DNA of 45,147 nt from assembly GCF_005889715.1 (NCBI RefSeq), contig NZ_VCKW01000042.1, positions 1 through 45,147 on the forward strand, read 5' to 3'. The notes below the pieces were generated by a model. It saw only the letters and a list, made by a program, of their open reading frames with translations. It did no database searches and was not told the origin of the DNA. Below, one piece after another: positions 1-6,965 of the stretch (positions are counted from its first letter, which is position 1; every line of letters begins with the position of its first letter). Both the position numbers and the translations under genes were made by a program. The DNA is from Actinomadura soli (GTDB taxonomy: Bacteria > Actinomycetota > Actinomycetes > Streptosporangiales > Streptosporangiaceae).

Positions 1-2
1 AC

Positions 3-125
3 GTCACCGAACGTCCGCAGACCGAGCTGCACACGGCGATCATCGAGCGGCTGGGGCGGAGCCGGACGCTGATCGTCCTCGACAACTGCGAGCACCTGCT
101 GGACGCGGTCGCCGGGTTCGCCGAC
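3..125 (+). pseudogene. Fragment of an NB-ARC-type ATPase regulator (Walker B part)
   Basis: Reading from base 3 on the plus strand gives an open stretch containing LIVLDNCEHLLDAVAGF, the Walker B region typical of the ATPase module in large LuxR/AfsR-type actinobacterial regulators. It runs off the left edge and loses family character at about base 125. The same kind of protein begins on the opposite strand at 459 and stops at its P-loop at about 140. The two pieces therefore look like the middle and the start of one gene, folded back on each other with roughly 60-80 residues missing between them. I see the fragment directly. That both pieces come from one gene is inference. Confidence 0.6.
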
Positions 126-129
126 CGCC

Positions 130-459
130 CGGCCCGAGCAGCGTCACCAGCCGAGATCGACCGGCCGCCGCCTCGATCTCCGCCAGCTCCTCGCCCCGCC
201 CGATGAACGAGGTGCGCGCCGCGGGCAGCCCGGCGACCGTCCCGGCCTCCTCGCCGCGCTCGCCCCGCTGCCGCTCCGACGCGAGTATCGCCAGCTCACG
301 CCGGTTGGTCACCCCGTACTTCCGCAGCAGGGACGACACGTGGCTCTCGACCGTCCGCACCGAGATGTGCAGGCGGCTCGCGATCTGCGTGTTCGTCAGA
401 TGCCGTCCGACCGCGTCCAGCACCTCGGCCTCGCGCTCGGACACCTCGACGGGCGACAT
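130..459 (-). pseudogene. N-terminal part of LuxR-HTH/ATPase regulator, broken at the P-loop
   Basis: The protein starts at 459 with a LuxR-type helix-turn-helix (about residues 3-60, including SVRTVESHVSSLLRKYGV), followed by the start of an ATPase module: TSFIGRGEELAEIEAA, then RLVTLLGPGG. The expected VGKTRLA of the Walker A loop is missing. The frame passes into low-complexity Arg/Pro sequence that is only the complement of the plus-strand fragment at 3-125. Full-length relatives are usually 700-1000 residues, so only about 105 genuine residues remain. The intact protein would be a DNA-binding ATPase regulator. As it stands the gene is truncated by an inversion-like junction near 118-140. 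Confidence 0.7.
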
Positions 460-573
460 TCACCCATAATCCCGGAAAACACAGGAGCTTCTGAAGCGGG
501 GCGGACAAATGGCGACAACTCGGTGGATACTGGCCCAGTGCGCCAAGCTTTCGTCCACGACGCGGTGGTGAGC

Positions 574-897
574 ATGGAAGCGGACGGTGATGTGCGAGCT
601 CCAGGAGCAGCCATTACCGTCGCGCTCTGCGGGCACTGGGAGCACGAGCCGCCGTGCCCGCTGGCGCCCCACCACACCACCGCAGCACGCTCCGGCGACG
701 AGGTACGGCTACGGGTGCTCTTCGCTGCCGAACCCGCGGCCGAGGCCGAAGTCCGCGGCCGGATCGAAGCGGCCCTGTCCCGGGCCGGCCTCGACGGCCC
801 GGACGGCGTCGTCACGCGCTGGCGGTTCCGCGGCGCACGGCCCGGCCTCGTCCGGAGCGACGAGGCCGGACATGCCGAACGACTCGTTCAGACCTGA
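574..897 (+). CDS. Small conserved-looking protein with a Cys/His cluster
   Basis: This is a 107-residue protein of unknown function. Its N-terminal third holds a dense Cys/His patch, CGHWEHEPPCPLAPHH at about residues 19-34, which could bind a metal. A helical stretch follows (EVRLRVLFAAEPAAEAEVRGRIEAAL lies within residues 42-70) and then a basic tail. The patch and its spacing resemble short actinobacterial hypothetical proteins I have seen, but I cannot name a family. The start is uncertain: in-frame GTG codons at 538, 565 and 568 are alternatives to ATG 574, and no strong ribosome site separates them. The gene stands alone between the broken regulator and the pentapeptide protein. Confidence 0.55.
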   Translation: MEADGDVRAPGAAITVALCGHWEHEPPCPLAPHHTTAARSGDEVRLRVLFAAEPAAEAEVRGRIEAALSRAGLDGPDGVVTRWRFRGARPGLVRSDEAGHAERLVQT

Positions 898-1003
898 ACC
901 CCCCGCTCATCCAGCGTGCGATCACGCGGCCGGGGGCGCCTCGCGGGCCACGGCCCGCCCGGATGGCATGGACGCGCCCACCTGCCCGTGATACAGACCA
1001 GAT

Positions 1004-2401
1004 ATGGGGCCGCCTTACCCGTTCAACACCGAGATCTACGTCCTCGCGGACGCACGGACTCCGGAGCTGGCGGAGCTGGCCGCCCGCCTGCGGAGCGGGT
1101 GGCCGGGGGATGCTCGGGCCAGCGCTCCCGCCGACCGGCCCACCGCCGAAGCCGCGATCATCGGCCTGTACCGCTTGATCGGCGCGGCGGAGCCACGGCT
1201 GGTCTGGATCGACTCGCCCGCGGCCGCCGGCCCGCCAGACGATGATCTCTGCCCGACCGCCGAAGATGCGATCGCGGAAGCACACGGTGGCCCCTCGCCA
1301 GGGGCCTGGCTGCTGCCCGAACTCGCAGGCAGGCCCCCGGAGCTCAGGGGCGGGGAGGCGGGCCTCCCCAGACGGCGTTGGTGGCGGGCCAAGGCCCGTC
1401 GCCGGAAGGTGTGGGAGCAGCGGCTGACCCTCTGGAAGGACCTCGTCGGCTCCTGCGGCGGCTGGTGGCCGTTCGAGCGGGTGTGCGTGGTGTCGGAGCG
1501 GCCGATCGAAGTGCACTTCGCGCCCTGGAGCGAACACGGTCAGGCGGACGAGCGGCTGCACCGCCGTGACGGCCCGGCGATGCGCTACCGCGACGGCTGG
1601 TGCCTGTACGCCCTGCACGGATCGGTGGTCCCGGAGGAGATCGTCAAAGGCGACCGCACCGGGACTCCCCTACCGCCCGGGCAGCACTCCGATCTCGCCG
1701 AACTGATCGAGACGAACGACGCCACGGCCATCGCCCGCCTCGTCGGCGGGGACTTCCGCGGGGCAGACCTCCGCGGCGTCAGGTTTCCCCCGCGCACCGA
1801 CCTCACCCGCGCCGACCTCAGCGGCGCCGATCTGCGCCACGCGGACCTGTCCGGGGCGGACTCCATGGGCGACGGCCTGTATGGGGATTTCACCGAAGCC
1901 AAGCTCGTCGGAGCCGATCTGCGCGGCGCCGAACTCGGCATCGTCGCCGACTTCAGCAGGGCCGACCTGAGCGACGCCAATCTCGCCGGACTGAACCTCG
2001 GCGGCGCGCCCGAGTGCGGCTTCTCGCAGTTCACCAACGCGACGCTCGTACGCACGATCTTCACCGGGAGCCGTCTCCTGGGTGCGGGCTTCACCGGCGC
2101 GGATCTGACCGGCGCGGATTTCACGAGGGCCACGTTCTGGATCGGCATGAAGCATTCCTCAACCGCCGAGGAGGTGTCCCTGGCGACGTCCCTCTTCGGC
2201 CGAGCCACCTGGGACAGCACCACGACATGGCCCAACGACCGCCTGGCCGAGGTGTTCAGGCAGGCGTCCGACCCGGTCACCGACGACACGTTCCGCGTGC
2301 GCGCAAAACCGCCGCGTCCCCGCATCGACCCGCACCCACCGGCAAGCGCCTCAACGAAGCCGGAAAACGTCGCTCAAGGTGACGTCTTCTTCGATTTCTA
2401 G
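1004..2401 (+). CDS. DUF6745-like / pentapeptide-repeat protein
   Basis: A 465-residue soluble protein with two parts. Residues about 1-235 resemble the DUF6745 type: a Trp-rich region (GGWWPFERVCVV) followed by LHRRDGPAMRYRDGWCLYALHG. From about residue 255 to 385 the sequence is built of pentapeptide repeats (A[DN]LXX units such as ADLSGADLRHADLSGAD), which fold as a right-handed quadrilateral beta-helix. DUF6745 proteins often occur with leucine-rich or pentapeptide repeats, and their role is unknown. There is no signal peptide or membrane segment. The 3-prime end overlaps the convergent methyltransferase gene by four bases. The pentapeptide part alone does not prove a gyrase-protection role. 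Confidence 0.8.
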   Translation: MGPPYPFNTEIYVLADARTPELAELAARLRSGWPGDARASAPADRPTAEAAIIGLYRLIGAAEPRLVWIDSPAAAGPPDDDLCPTAEDAIAEAHGGPSPGAWLLPELAGRPPELRGGEAGLPRRRWWRAKARRRKVWEQRLTLWKDLVGSCGGWWPFERVCVVSERPIEVHFAPWSEHGQADERLHRRDGPAMRYRDGWCLYALHGSVVPEEIVKGDRTGTPLPPGQHSDLAELIETNDATAIARLVGGDFRGADLRGVRFPPRTDLTRADLSGADLRHADLSGADSMGDGLYGDFTEAKLVGADLRGAELGIVADFSRADLSDANLAGLNLGGAPECGFSQFTNATLVRTIFTGSRLLGAGFTGADLTGADFTRATFWIGMKHSSTAEEVSLATSLFGRATWDSTTTWPNDRLAEVFRQASDPVTDDTFRVRAKPPRPRIDPHPPASASTKPENVAQGDVFFDF

Positions 2402-3021
2402 TGTTCCGCGCCTGCGGCCTTGTCCCAGGTCAGCGAGTACCGGCCGAGCAGATGACGGCGATAGCGCATGCCGGGCAGAAGCCGCCGCGCCGCGTCCCGC
2501 ACCTGCCCGTAGCTCATCAGCGGGGCCGCGACCGGCATCCCGTCGGGCCCGCTCGCACGGCGCAGCACCTTCGTGATGCGTACCGCAGGAGCGGCGGCGA
2601 TCTTCGCGGCCCACTCGGCCGGGGACGCTTCCCGGGCCAGGCCGACCACCACGAGCGTCCCGCCGGGACGCAGCAGCCCGCGCATCCGGGTCAGCGCCGC
2701 CTCGAAGTCCATGTGATGGATCGCCGACACCGAGCAGATGAAGTCGAAGCCCGCCGCAGGCAGATCGGCGGTGAGGAAGTCGCCCTCGACAAAGCTGAGC
2801 CCCCGCGCCCCGGCACCAAGCTCCCGAGCACGGACGACCATCTCCGATGAGCTGTCGATGCCGGTCACCCGCCCGACCCGGCCGAGCAGTTTCCGCGCGA
2901 GCAGCCCGTCTCCGCACCCGACGTCCAGCGCCGCCCCGCACCCCTCAGGAACGGCACGAAGAATCCCCGCATGCCGAGCGACATTGGTATTCCAATACGA
3001 CTCCGAACCCGCCTCAAGCAC
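2398..3021 (-). CDS. Class I SAM-dependent methyltransferase
   Basis: A 207-residue protein with the Rossmann-fold methyltransferase signature. Motif I is ALDVGCGDGLLARKL (about residues 31-45), followed by an acidic residue ending strand 2 (VTGIDSSSEM), motif II near FDFICSVSAIHHM, and the post-motif LLRPGGTLVVVGLAR. This matches the Methyltransf_11/25 type that acts on small molecules. The substrate cannot be predicted. The start is a GTG at 3021 with AGGA seven bases upstream. The last four bases overlap the pentapeptide gene end to end, so the two are convergent. Confidence 0.85.
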   Translation of the reverse strand: MLEAGSESYWNTNVARHAGILRAVPEGCGAALDVGCGDGLLARKLLGRVGRVTGIDSSSEMVVRARELGAGARGLSFVEGDFLTADLPAAGFDFICSVSAIHHMDFEAALTRMRGLLRPGGTLVVVGLAREASPAEWAAKIAAAPAVRITKVLRRASGPDGMPVAAPLMSYGQVRDAARRLLPGMRYRRHLLGRYSLTWDKAAGAEH

Positions 3022-3055
3022 CAGATCATCCTAAGAAGCCTGCGCGGCAGGAGTG

Positions 3056-3640
3056 TCAGGCGTCTCGGACGAACTCGTAGGTGAGGAGGACCAGTCCGTC
3101 ACCGACGGTCTTGGCGCCGGCGAAGCGCATGGGCTTCGTGTGTTCGGCCTCGCCGAAGAGGCGCTCGCCGGCCCCGACCACGACCGGGAAGACGACCACC
3201 CGTACCTCGTCGACGAGGTCGTGGTCGACCAGCGTGCGCGCGAGCCGATAGCTGGCCGGGACGACGATTTCTCCGTCCAGTTCCCGCTGCAGCTTCGAGA
3301 CCTCGCTCACCACGTCGCCGCTGAGAACCGTCGTGTTGTTCCAGTCCGGTTCTTCGAGCGTCGAGGACACCACGTATTTGGGCATGCTGTTCAACCTGTC
3401 GGCGAGTTCGCCGCTGCGGGGCCGCCACCGCGCACCGAAGAACTCGTAGCTTCGCCGTCCCAGGAGCCATGCCTCGGCCCGTAGCGCCTCCTGGAGCGCG
3501 ACCTTGTTCCATGCCTGAAGGTCCTCACCCCCGAACTGGCCGAACCAGCCGCCCCGCTCGAAGCCCTCCGCACCGTCGGGGTCTTGGACGACCCCGTCCA
3601 GCGAGACGTTCTGCGGGCCGCTGAGCACGATCTTGCCCAT
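3056..3640 (-). CDS. Dihydrofolate reductase family (RibD C-terminal-like) protein
   Basis: A 194-residue protein of the RibD C-terminal/DHFR-like superfamily. Visible family features are the opening KIVLSGPQNVSLDGVV, LLGRRSYEFFGARW at about 75-88, KYVVSSTLEEPDWNNTTVL in the middle, and EVRVVVFPVVVGAGERLF near the end. Members bind NADPH, but most actinobacterial paralogues have no known substrate and are not true folate enzymes. I chose ATG 3640 rather than an upstream in-frame codon at 3679 because AGGAGG precedes it at normal spacing. The gene is divergent from an ECF sigma factor, and a long inverted repeat lies between them. Such pairs are common in actinomycetes, so co-regulation is plausible. 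Confidence 0.85.
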   Translation of the reverse strand: MGKIVLSGPQNVSLDGVVQDPDGAEGFERGGWFGQFGGEDLQAWNKVALQEALRAEAWLLGRRSYEFFGARWRPRSGELADRLNSMPKYVVSSTLEEPDWNNTTVLSGDVVSEVSKLQRELDGEIVVPASYRLARTLVDHDLVDEVRVVVFPVVVGAGERLFGEAEHTKPMRFAGAKTVGDGLVLLTYEFVRDA

Positions 3641-3681
3641 TTGCGATCCTCCTTCGTATCGGCGCTGTTCGCCGGTCACCC

Positions 3682-3754
3682 GTACAGGCGCCGCGGTGGC
3701 GAGAAATCGGGCGCCCGCCGACCGCCCAGTTCGTTCATCGGCCGGCGCCTGTAC
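3682..3754. promoter_or_regulatory. Inverted repeat in divergent intergenic region
   Basis: GTACAGGCGCCG (3682-3693) and its exact reverse complement CGGCGCCTGTAC (3743-3754) face each other across 49 bases between the reductase-like gene and the sigma factor gene. Both arms extend imperfectly into a GGGTG element. A 49-base loop is long for a terminator, so two copies of an operator, one per promoter, fits better. The regulator is unknown. Confidence 0.55.
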
Positions 3755-3800
3755 AAGGGTGGACGTGCGGCAGGCTGTGGGAAGAAGGGGGAGGGTGCGA

Positions 3801-4814
3801 GTGGCGGCAGCCGATCTGATCGCGCAGGCGCGAGCCGGTGACGGTGCGGCGTTCGGGGAGTTGACCGAGCCGTACCTTCGAGAACTGCGGGTGCACTGCT
3901 ACCGGATGCTCGGATCCTTCGAGGACGCCGAGGACGCTCTGCAGAACACGTTGCTGACCGCCTGGCAAAGCCTCGGCGGGTACGAAGGACGGGCCTCGCT
4001 GCGCACCTGGCTGTACCGGATCGCCACCCACCGGTGTCTGGACGCCCGCCGCGCGGCCGGCCGGCGTCCGGCCAAGGATTGGGACGTGCCCGGAGTCGAA
4101 CCGCCCGAGCCGACCCGCCTCGGCGAGGTCGTCTGGCTGCAGCCGTTCCCGGACGCCGTCCTGGAGGGCGCGCCCCAGGTGTCGCTCGGACCCGAGGCCC
4201 GCTACGAGCAGACCGAGGCCATCTCCCTGGCCTTCGTCACCGCCCTGCAGGCTCTGCCGCCCCGCCAGGTCGCCGTCCTGGTCTTGCGCGACGTCCTGGG
4301 ATTCCACGCCCGTGAGGTGGCCGACATGCTGGAGTCGACCGTCGAATCGGTCAACAGCGCCCTGAAGCGAGCGCGCGCCGGCGTCCAGCGCCATCGACCG
4401 GCGACCGCCGACCAGCAGCCGCCTCCGCCCACCGCCGGGTCCCCGGCCGAGGACGCGCTCGTGGCAAGGTTCGTCCGCGCGTGGGAGTCCGCCGACATCG
4501 ATGCGCTGGTGGCCTTGCTGACCGACGACGTCTTGGCGTCGATGCCGCCGATGCCCTTCGAGTACCAGGGCCGGGACGTCGTGGCCCGCTTCTGCGCCGC
4601 CCTGTTCGGCGCCGGACGCAGGTTCGACCTCGTCCCGGCGCGAGCCAACGGCCAACCGGCATTCGGAGCCTACCTGCGTGCCCCCAACGGCGTCAGCCAC
4701 GGGACCGGCCTCTACGTCCTCACGCTCACCGGCGACCGGATCCGCGCCCTGACCCGATTCGACAACACCGTCCTCCCCTGGTTCGACCTCCCCCGATCAC
4801 TCCCCAGCCGCTAG
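3801..4814 (+). CDS. ECF sigma factor with SnoaL-like C-terminal domain
   Basis: A 337-residue sigma-70 family protein of the SigG/TIGR02960 type. Region 2 (about residues 5-75) contains LRVHCYRMLGSFEDAEDALQ and RTWLYRIATHRCLD. A linker follows with the group hallmark WLQPFPDAVLEG. Region 4 (about 135-195) contains LPPRQVAVLVLRDVLGF and STVESVNSALKRAR. The remaining 130 residues form a SnoaL_2/NTF2-like domain (ALVARFVRAWESADIDALVALL). In related ECF groups such a domain replaces a separate anti-sigma factor and tunes activity. I took GTG 3801, eight bases after GGAGG, although the frame is open upstream. The divergent reductase-like gene is a candidate target. Confidence 0.88.
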   Translation: MAAADLIAQARAGDGAAFGELTEPYLRELRVHCYRMLGSFEDAEDALQNTLLTAWQSLGGYEGRASLRTWLYRIATHRCLDARRAAGRRPAKDWDVPGVEPPEPTRLGEVVWLQPFPDAVLEGAPQVSLGPEARYEQTEAISLAFVTALQALPPRQVAVLVLRDVLGFHAREVADMLESTVESVNSALKRARAGVQRHRPATADQQPPPPTAGSPAEDALVARFVRAWESADIDALVALLTDDVLASMPPMPFEYQGRDVVARFCAALFGAGRRFDLVPARANGQPAFGAYLRAPNGVSHGTGLYVLTLTGDRIRALTRFDNTVLPWFDLPRSLPSR

Positions 4815-5030
4815 CCACCTGTCCAGCGCGACCGTGTCGTGGACGCTCTGCGGGTTGATCAGGCAGGGGGCGGCGCGTTGCGTTCGGCCGGGGTCGGCAG
4901 CGGGTCACCAGCGGGCGATGAGCGGGCTGTCCTGTTCGCGCCGCAGAGGCCTCGGTGGTCGAGATGTTTCCACGACGCTGTTGTCGCGGACGATCAAGGC
5001 CGAGACCTTGATGTTCGCCACATAGATGAA

Positions 5031-5048
5031 CCCCGGCCTCAGCCGGGG
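5031..5048 (-). terminator. Rho-independent-type hairpin after the DUF397 gene
   Basis: CCCCGGC, a CTCA loop and GCCGGGG form a perfect seven-pair stem 22 bases beyond the stop codon at 5070. There is no clear U-run, as is usual for actinobacterial hairpins. A second, weaker stem (ATCAAGG/CCTTGAT, 4993-5012) lies further on. The surrounding 4815-5069 holds no convincing gene. Confidence 0.6.
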
Positions 5049-5069
5049 CTCGAAGGGAAGCTTGGGGAG

Positions 5070-5255
5070 TCAGCGGGGAAGCTCGTCCCGCTTCACGCGG
5101 TCGATGAGGGTGGCGAAGGCTCCGGGGGTGAGGGTGAGGTGGCCGCTTTCGAGATCCTTGCTGTCTCTGACAGCAACGCCGTTGGCAATGTGAGCCAATT
5201 CGACGCAATGACCTCCAGTCTCATCGCTGTGACTGGACTTCCGCCAAATGTTCAT
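5070..5255 (-). CDS. DUF397 protein
   Basis: A 61-residue DUF397 protein. The opening WRKSSHSDETGGHCVELA and the central VAVRDSKD match the family exactly, as does the final part with FATLIDRVKRDEL. DUF397 proteins are small cytoplasmic proteins, restricted mainly to actinomycetes, that occur next to XRE/DUF5753 regulators. Some pairs act in developmental control as sigma/anti-sigma-like or activator/antagonist modules (for example around bldB and whiJ). The start codon overlaps the stop of the upstream XRE gene as ATGA, so translation is coupled. The adjacent XRE protein is the expected partner. Confidence 0.92.
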   Translation of the reverse strand: MNIWRKSSHSDETGGHCVELAHIANGVAVRDSKDLESGHLTLTPGAFATLIDRVKRDELPR

Positions 5256-6061
5256 TTCATCAGCCCTAGCATGTGCTCGATCAGCGTACGTGACTGCTCC
5301 TCTGGGAGCGCGTGCGCCCCAATGCGGTCGTAGCTTACGCTGAACTCACGTATTTCGGGCGGACGGTCCACCAGCCTCCCCATACGGCCCGACTCCAGAT
5401 AAGCGACCTCGGCGTTCCGCGTGGCCATCAGGACCAGCGAGCCACTCACTCCCGGCCAGCCCGCCGCTACGGGATAAACCCGCACGCTGACGTGATCGAG
5501 CTCCGAGACACGGAGCACATGTTCGAGTTGTCCACGCATCACGTCTACGCCGCCCACCTGCCACCACAGCACCGGCTGCGCGAGGACGACCCACAGTTGG
5601 GGCGGGTTGGATTCGTAGAGCCGCTTCTGCCGCGTCATGCGGTCTCTGACGGCACTGTCGATGTCGTCCACCACTCCGCCTCGCCGGAACAGTGCACGGG
5701 CGTAGTCATCTGTTTGCAACAGCCCCGGTATCACGTCGGAGCTGTAGTTCCTGATGGACGCCGCGGTGCGCTCGTAGTCCAGGAAGGCGCCGACGCGGGG
5801 GCGGTCGTGGCCGTCCTTGGCGTGTTCGGCCAGGCTCGTGAGCAGGTTGGCGGTGTCCCACGCCTCGTCCAGCGGCGCGAGGTTCGCCTGGGTGGGACGC
5901 CTGCGACCTGCCTCCCAGTTGGAAACATGTGAGCGCGACGCGTTCGCCACGTCGCCCACCTGCTGACACGTCCACCCGTGGTTCAGGCGCTGAAGCCGCA
6001 GCTGAACGGCCACGAGGTCCCACAAGGACGAGCGCGGATCCAACGAGTCGTGACTTTCCAT
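5252..6061 (-). CDS. XRE-family regulator with DUF5753 (WhiJ-like)
   Basis: A 269-residue DNA-binding protein. An N-terminal helix-turn-helix lies at about residues 14-68 (LRLQRLNHGWTCQQVGDVANAS then HVSNWEAGRRRP). A DUF5753 domain follows from about 90 to the end, recognisable by IPGLLQTDDYARALF, RMTRQKRLYE and the C-terminal SRTLIEHML. This is the standard WhiJ-type architecture with a DUF397 partner downstream. The start at ATG 6061 is preceded by GGGAG at suitable distance; an in-frame ATG at 6112 is less likely. The gene is divergent from an anti-sigma-type ATP-binding protein, a grouping seen many times in Streptomyces and relatives. Confidence 0.9.
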   Translation of the reverse strand: MESHDSLDPRSSLWDLVAVQLRLQRLNHGWTCQQVGDVANASRSHVSNWEAGRRRPTQANLAPLDEAWDTANLLTSLAEHAKDGHDRPRVGAFLDYERTAASIRNYSSDVIPGLLQTDDYARALFRRGGVVDDIDSAVRDRMTRQKRLYESNPPQLWVVLAQPVLWWQVGGVDVMRGQLEHVLRVSELDHVSVRVYPVAAGWPGVSGSLVLMATRNAEVAYLESGRMGRLVDRPPEIREFSVSYDRIGAHALPEEQSRTLIEHMLGLMK

Positions 6062-6168
6062 CGCCGTTCTCCCAAGATCCTTTGTTTTCTGCGCCATTGA
6101 AAGTGTGGCCAAAGTAACTCGGCGACAGGACGCTTGTCTCGTGAATTCGAGGACGGAAGGAGGAAAAC

Positions 6169-6618
6169 GTGGGGATCAATGCGCTTAATTCGGGCGAACT
6201 GGATATGTCGCTTCTGGCGGCGTGTACTGCGCCGGGGATGATGCGGGCGCTGATGGAGTTGCGGCTGCGGGAGTGGGGTATGGCCGGGAACGCGGACGAC
6301 CTTTATCTGGTCGCCAGTGAATTGATCACCAATGCGGTGCGGAGCACGCCCGATCTGGAGATTCGGGTGCGGCTCGTCCGGGAGATCGGGGCCGTCGTAC
6401 TGGGCGTCTGGGACTCGTCGGACGCGATGCCGGCGGTCGGGCCGCTCGTGGAATTGTCGCTGGACGACATCGTCCCCGACGCGCGGGCCTTGGACGCCGG
6501 GCACGACGCGGGAACGGGCGGGCGCGGGCTGCCGATCGTCCAGGCCCTGTCGATGGAGTGCAGCGTGACCAAGACCGAGCCGTACGGCAAATGGGTCTGG
6601 GCGAAGGTGGCCGTCTGA
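6169..6618 (+). CDS. Anti-sigma-type GHKL ATP-binding protein
   Basis: A 149-residue single-domain HATPase of the SpoIIAB/RsbW-like class. The N box is ASELITNAV (about 49-57), the G1 box is WDSSDAMP, and the G2 box is GGRGLPIVQAL (about 118-128). Proteins of this class either bind sigma factors and STAS antagonists, or act as orphans beside XRE/DUF397 pairs. The start is a GTG at 6169 with a strong AAGGAGG. The stop overlaps the start of the next gene by one base, so the two are probably co-translated. The divergent XRE/DUF397 pair is the likely functional neighbour. Confidence 0.88.
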   Translation: MGINALNSGELDMSLLAACTAPGMMRALMELRLREWGMAGNADDLYLVASELITNAVRSTPDLEIRVRLVREIGAVVLGVWDSSDAMPAVGPLVELSLDDIVPDARALDAGHDAGTGGRGLPIVQALSMECSVTKTEPYGKWVWAKVAV

Positions 6619-6965
6619 TGGAGCGCTTTCTTCTCCGGTGGCGGACGCATAGGGATCGCCCGAACACGGTACGGCTTCTCGAAGTGCTCGCCGTCGCGGC
6701 GAAGGCGCACGGATGGCGCTGCGTGAAGCTCTACGAGCGCGAGCAGTTTCCACTGCCGGTGCCGCTGCTGTGGATTTACGCGAGCGGAGTCGCCGAGGAC
6801 GTCGGCGTGCTGGTGAGCGTCCGCGCCATTCCCGGCGGCGGGTGGGCCTATTACCAGGCGCAGCGCGGGCGGTTCGGTTACCTCTTCCCCTGCGGGGACG
6901 TGAAGGCGGCGGCAGAGCAGGTCGACCTGCTGCTGAAGCACCGCATGTTCCCCGCGACCTGGTAG
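6618..6965 (+). CDS. Small protein coupled to the ATP-binding gene
   Basis: A 115-residue protein that I do not recognise. It begins MERFLLRWRTHRDRPNTVRLLEV, contains hydrophobic strands (LLWIYASGVAEDVGVLVSVRAIP) and an aromatic stretch GGGWAYYQAQRGRFGYLFPC, then a helical end (AAAEQVDLLLKHRMF). No membrane helix or signal peptide is evident. Its ATG overlaps the TGA of the anti-sigma-type gene, which argues for a shared role. Such short companions are common in these XRE/DUF397/ATPase clusters, but no activity is known to me. It ends one base before the convergent ATPase gene. Confidence 0.75.
   Translation: MERFLLRWRTHRDRPNTVRLLEVLAVAAKAHGWRCVKLYEREQFPLPVPLLWIYASGVAEDVGVLVSVRAIPGGGWAYYQAQRGRFGYLFPCGDVKAAAEQVDLLLKHRMFPATW

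Noticed and set aside
4960..5030. Minus-strand frame with VANIKVSALIVRDNSVV, reminiscent of a Nudix N-terminus
   Set aside because: Only about 20 residues look meaningful, with no Nudix box; too short to call even a remnant.
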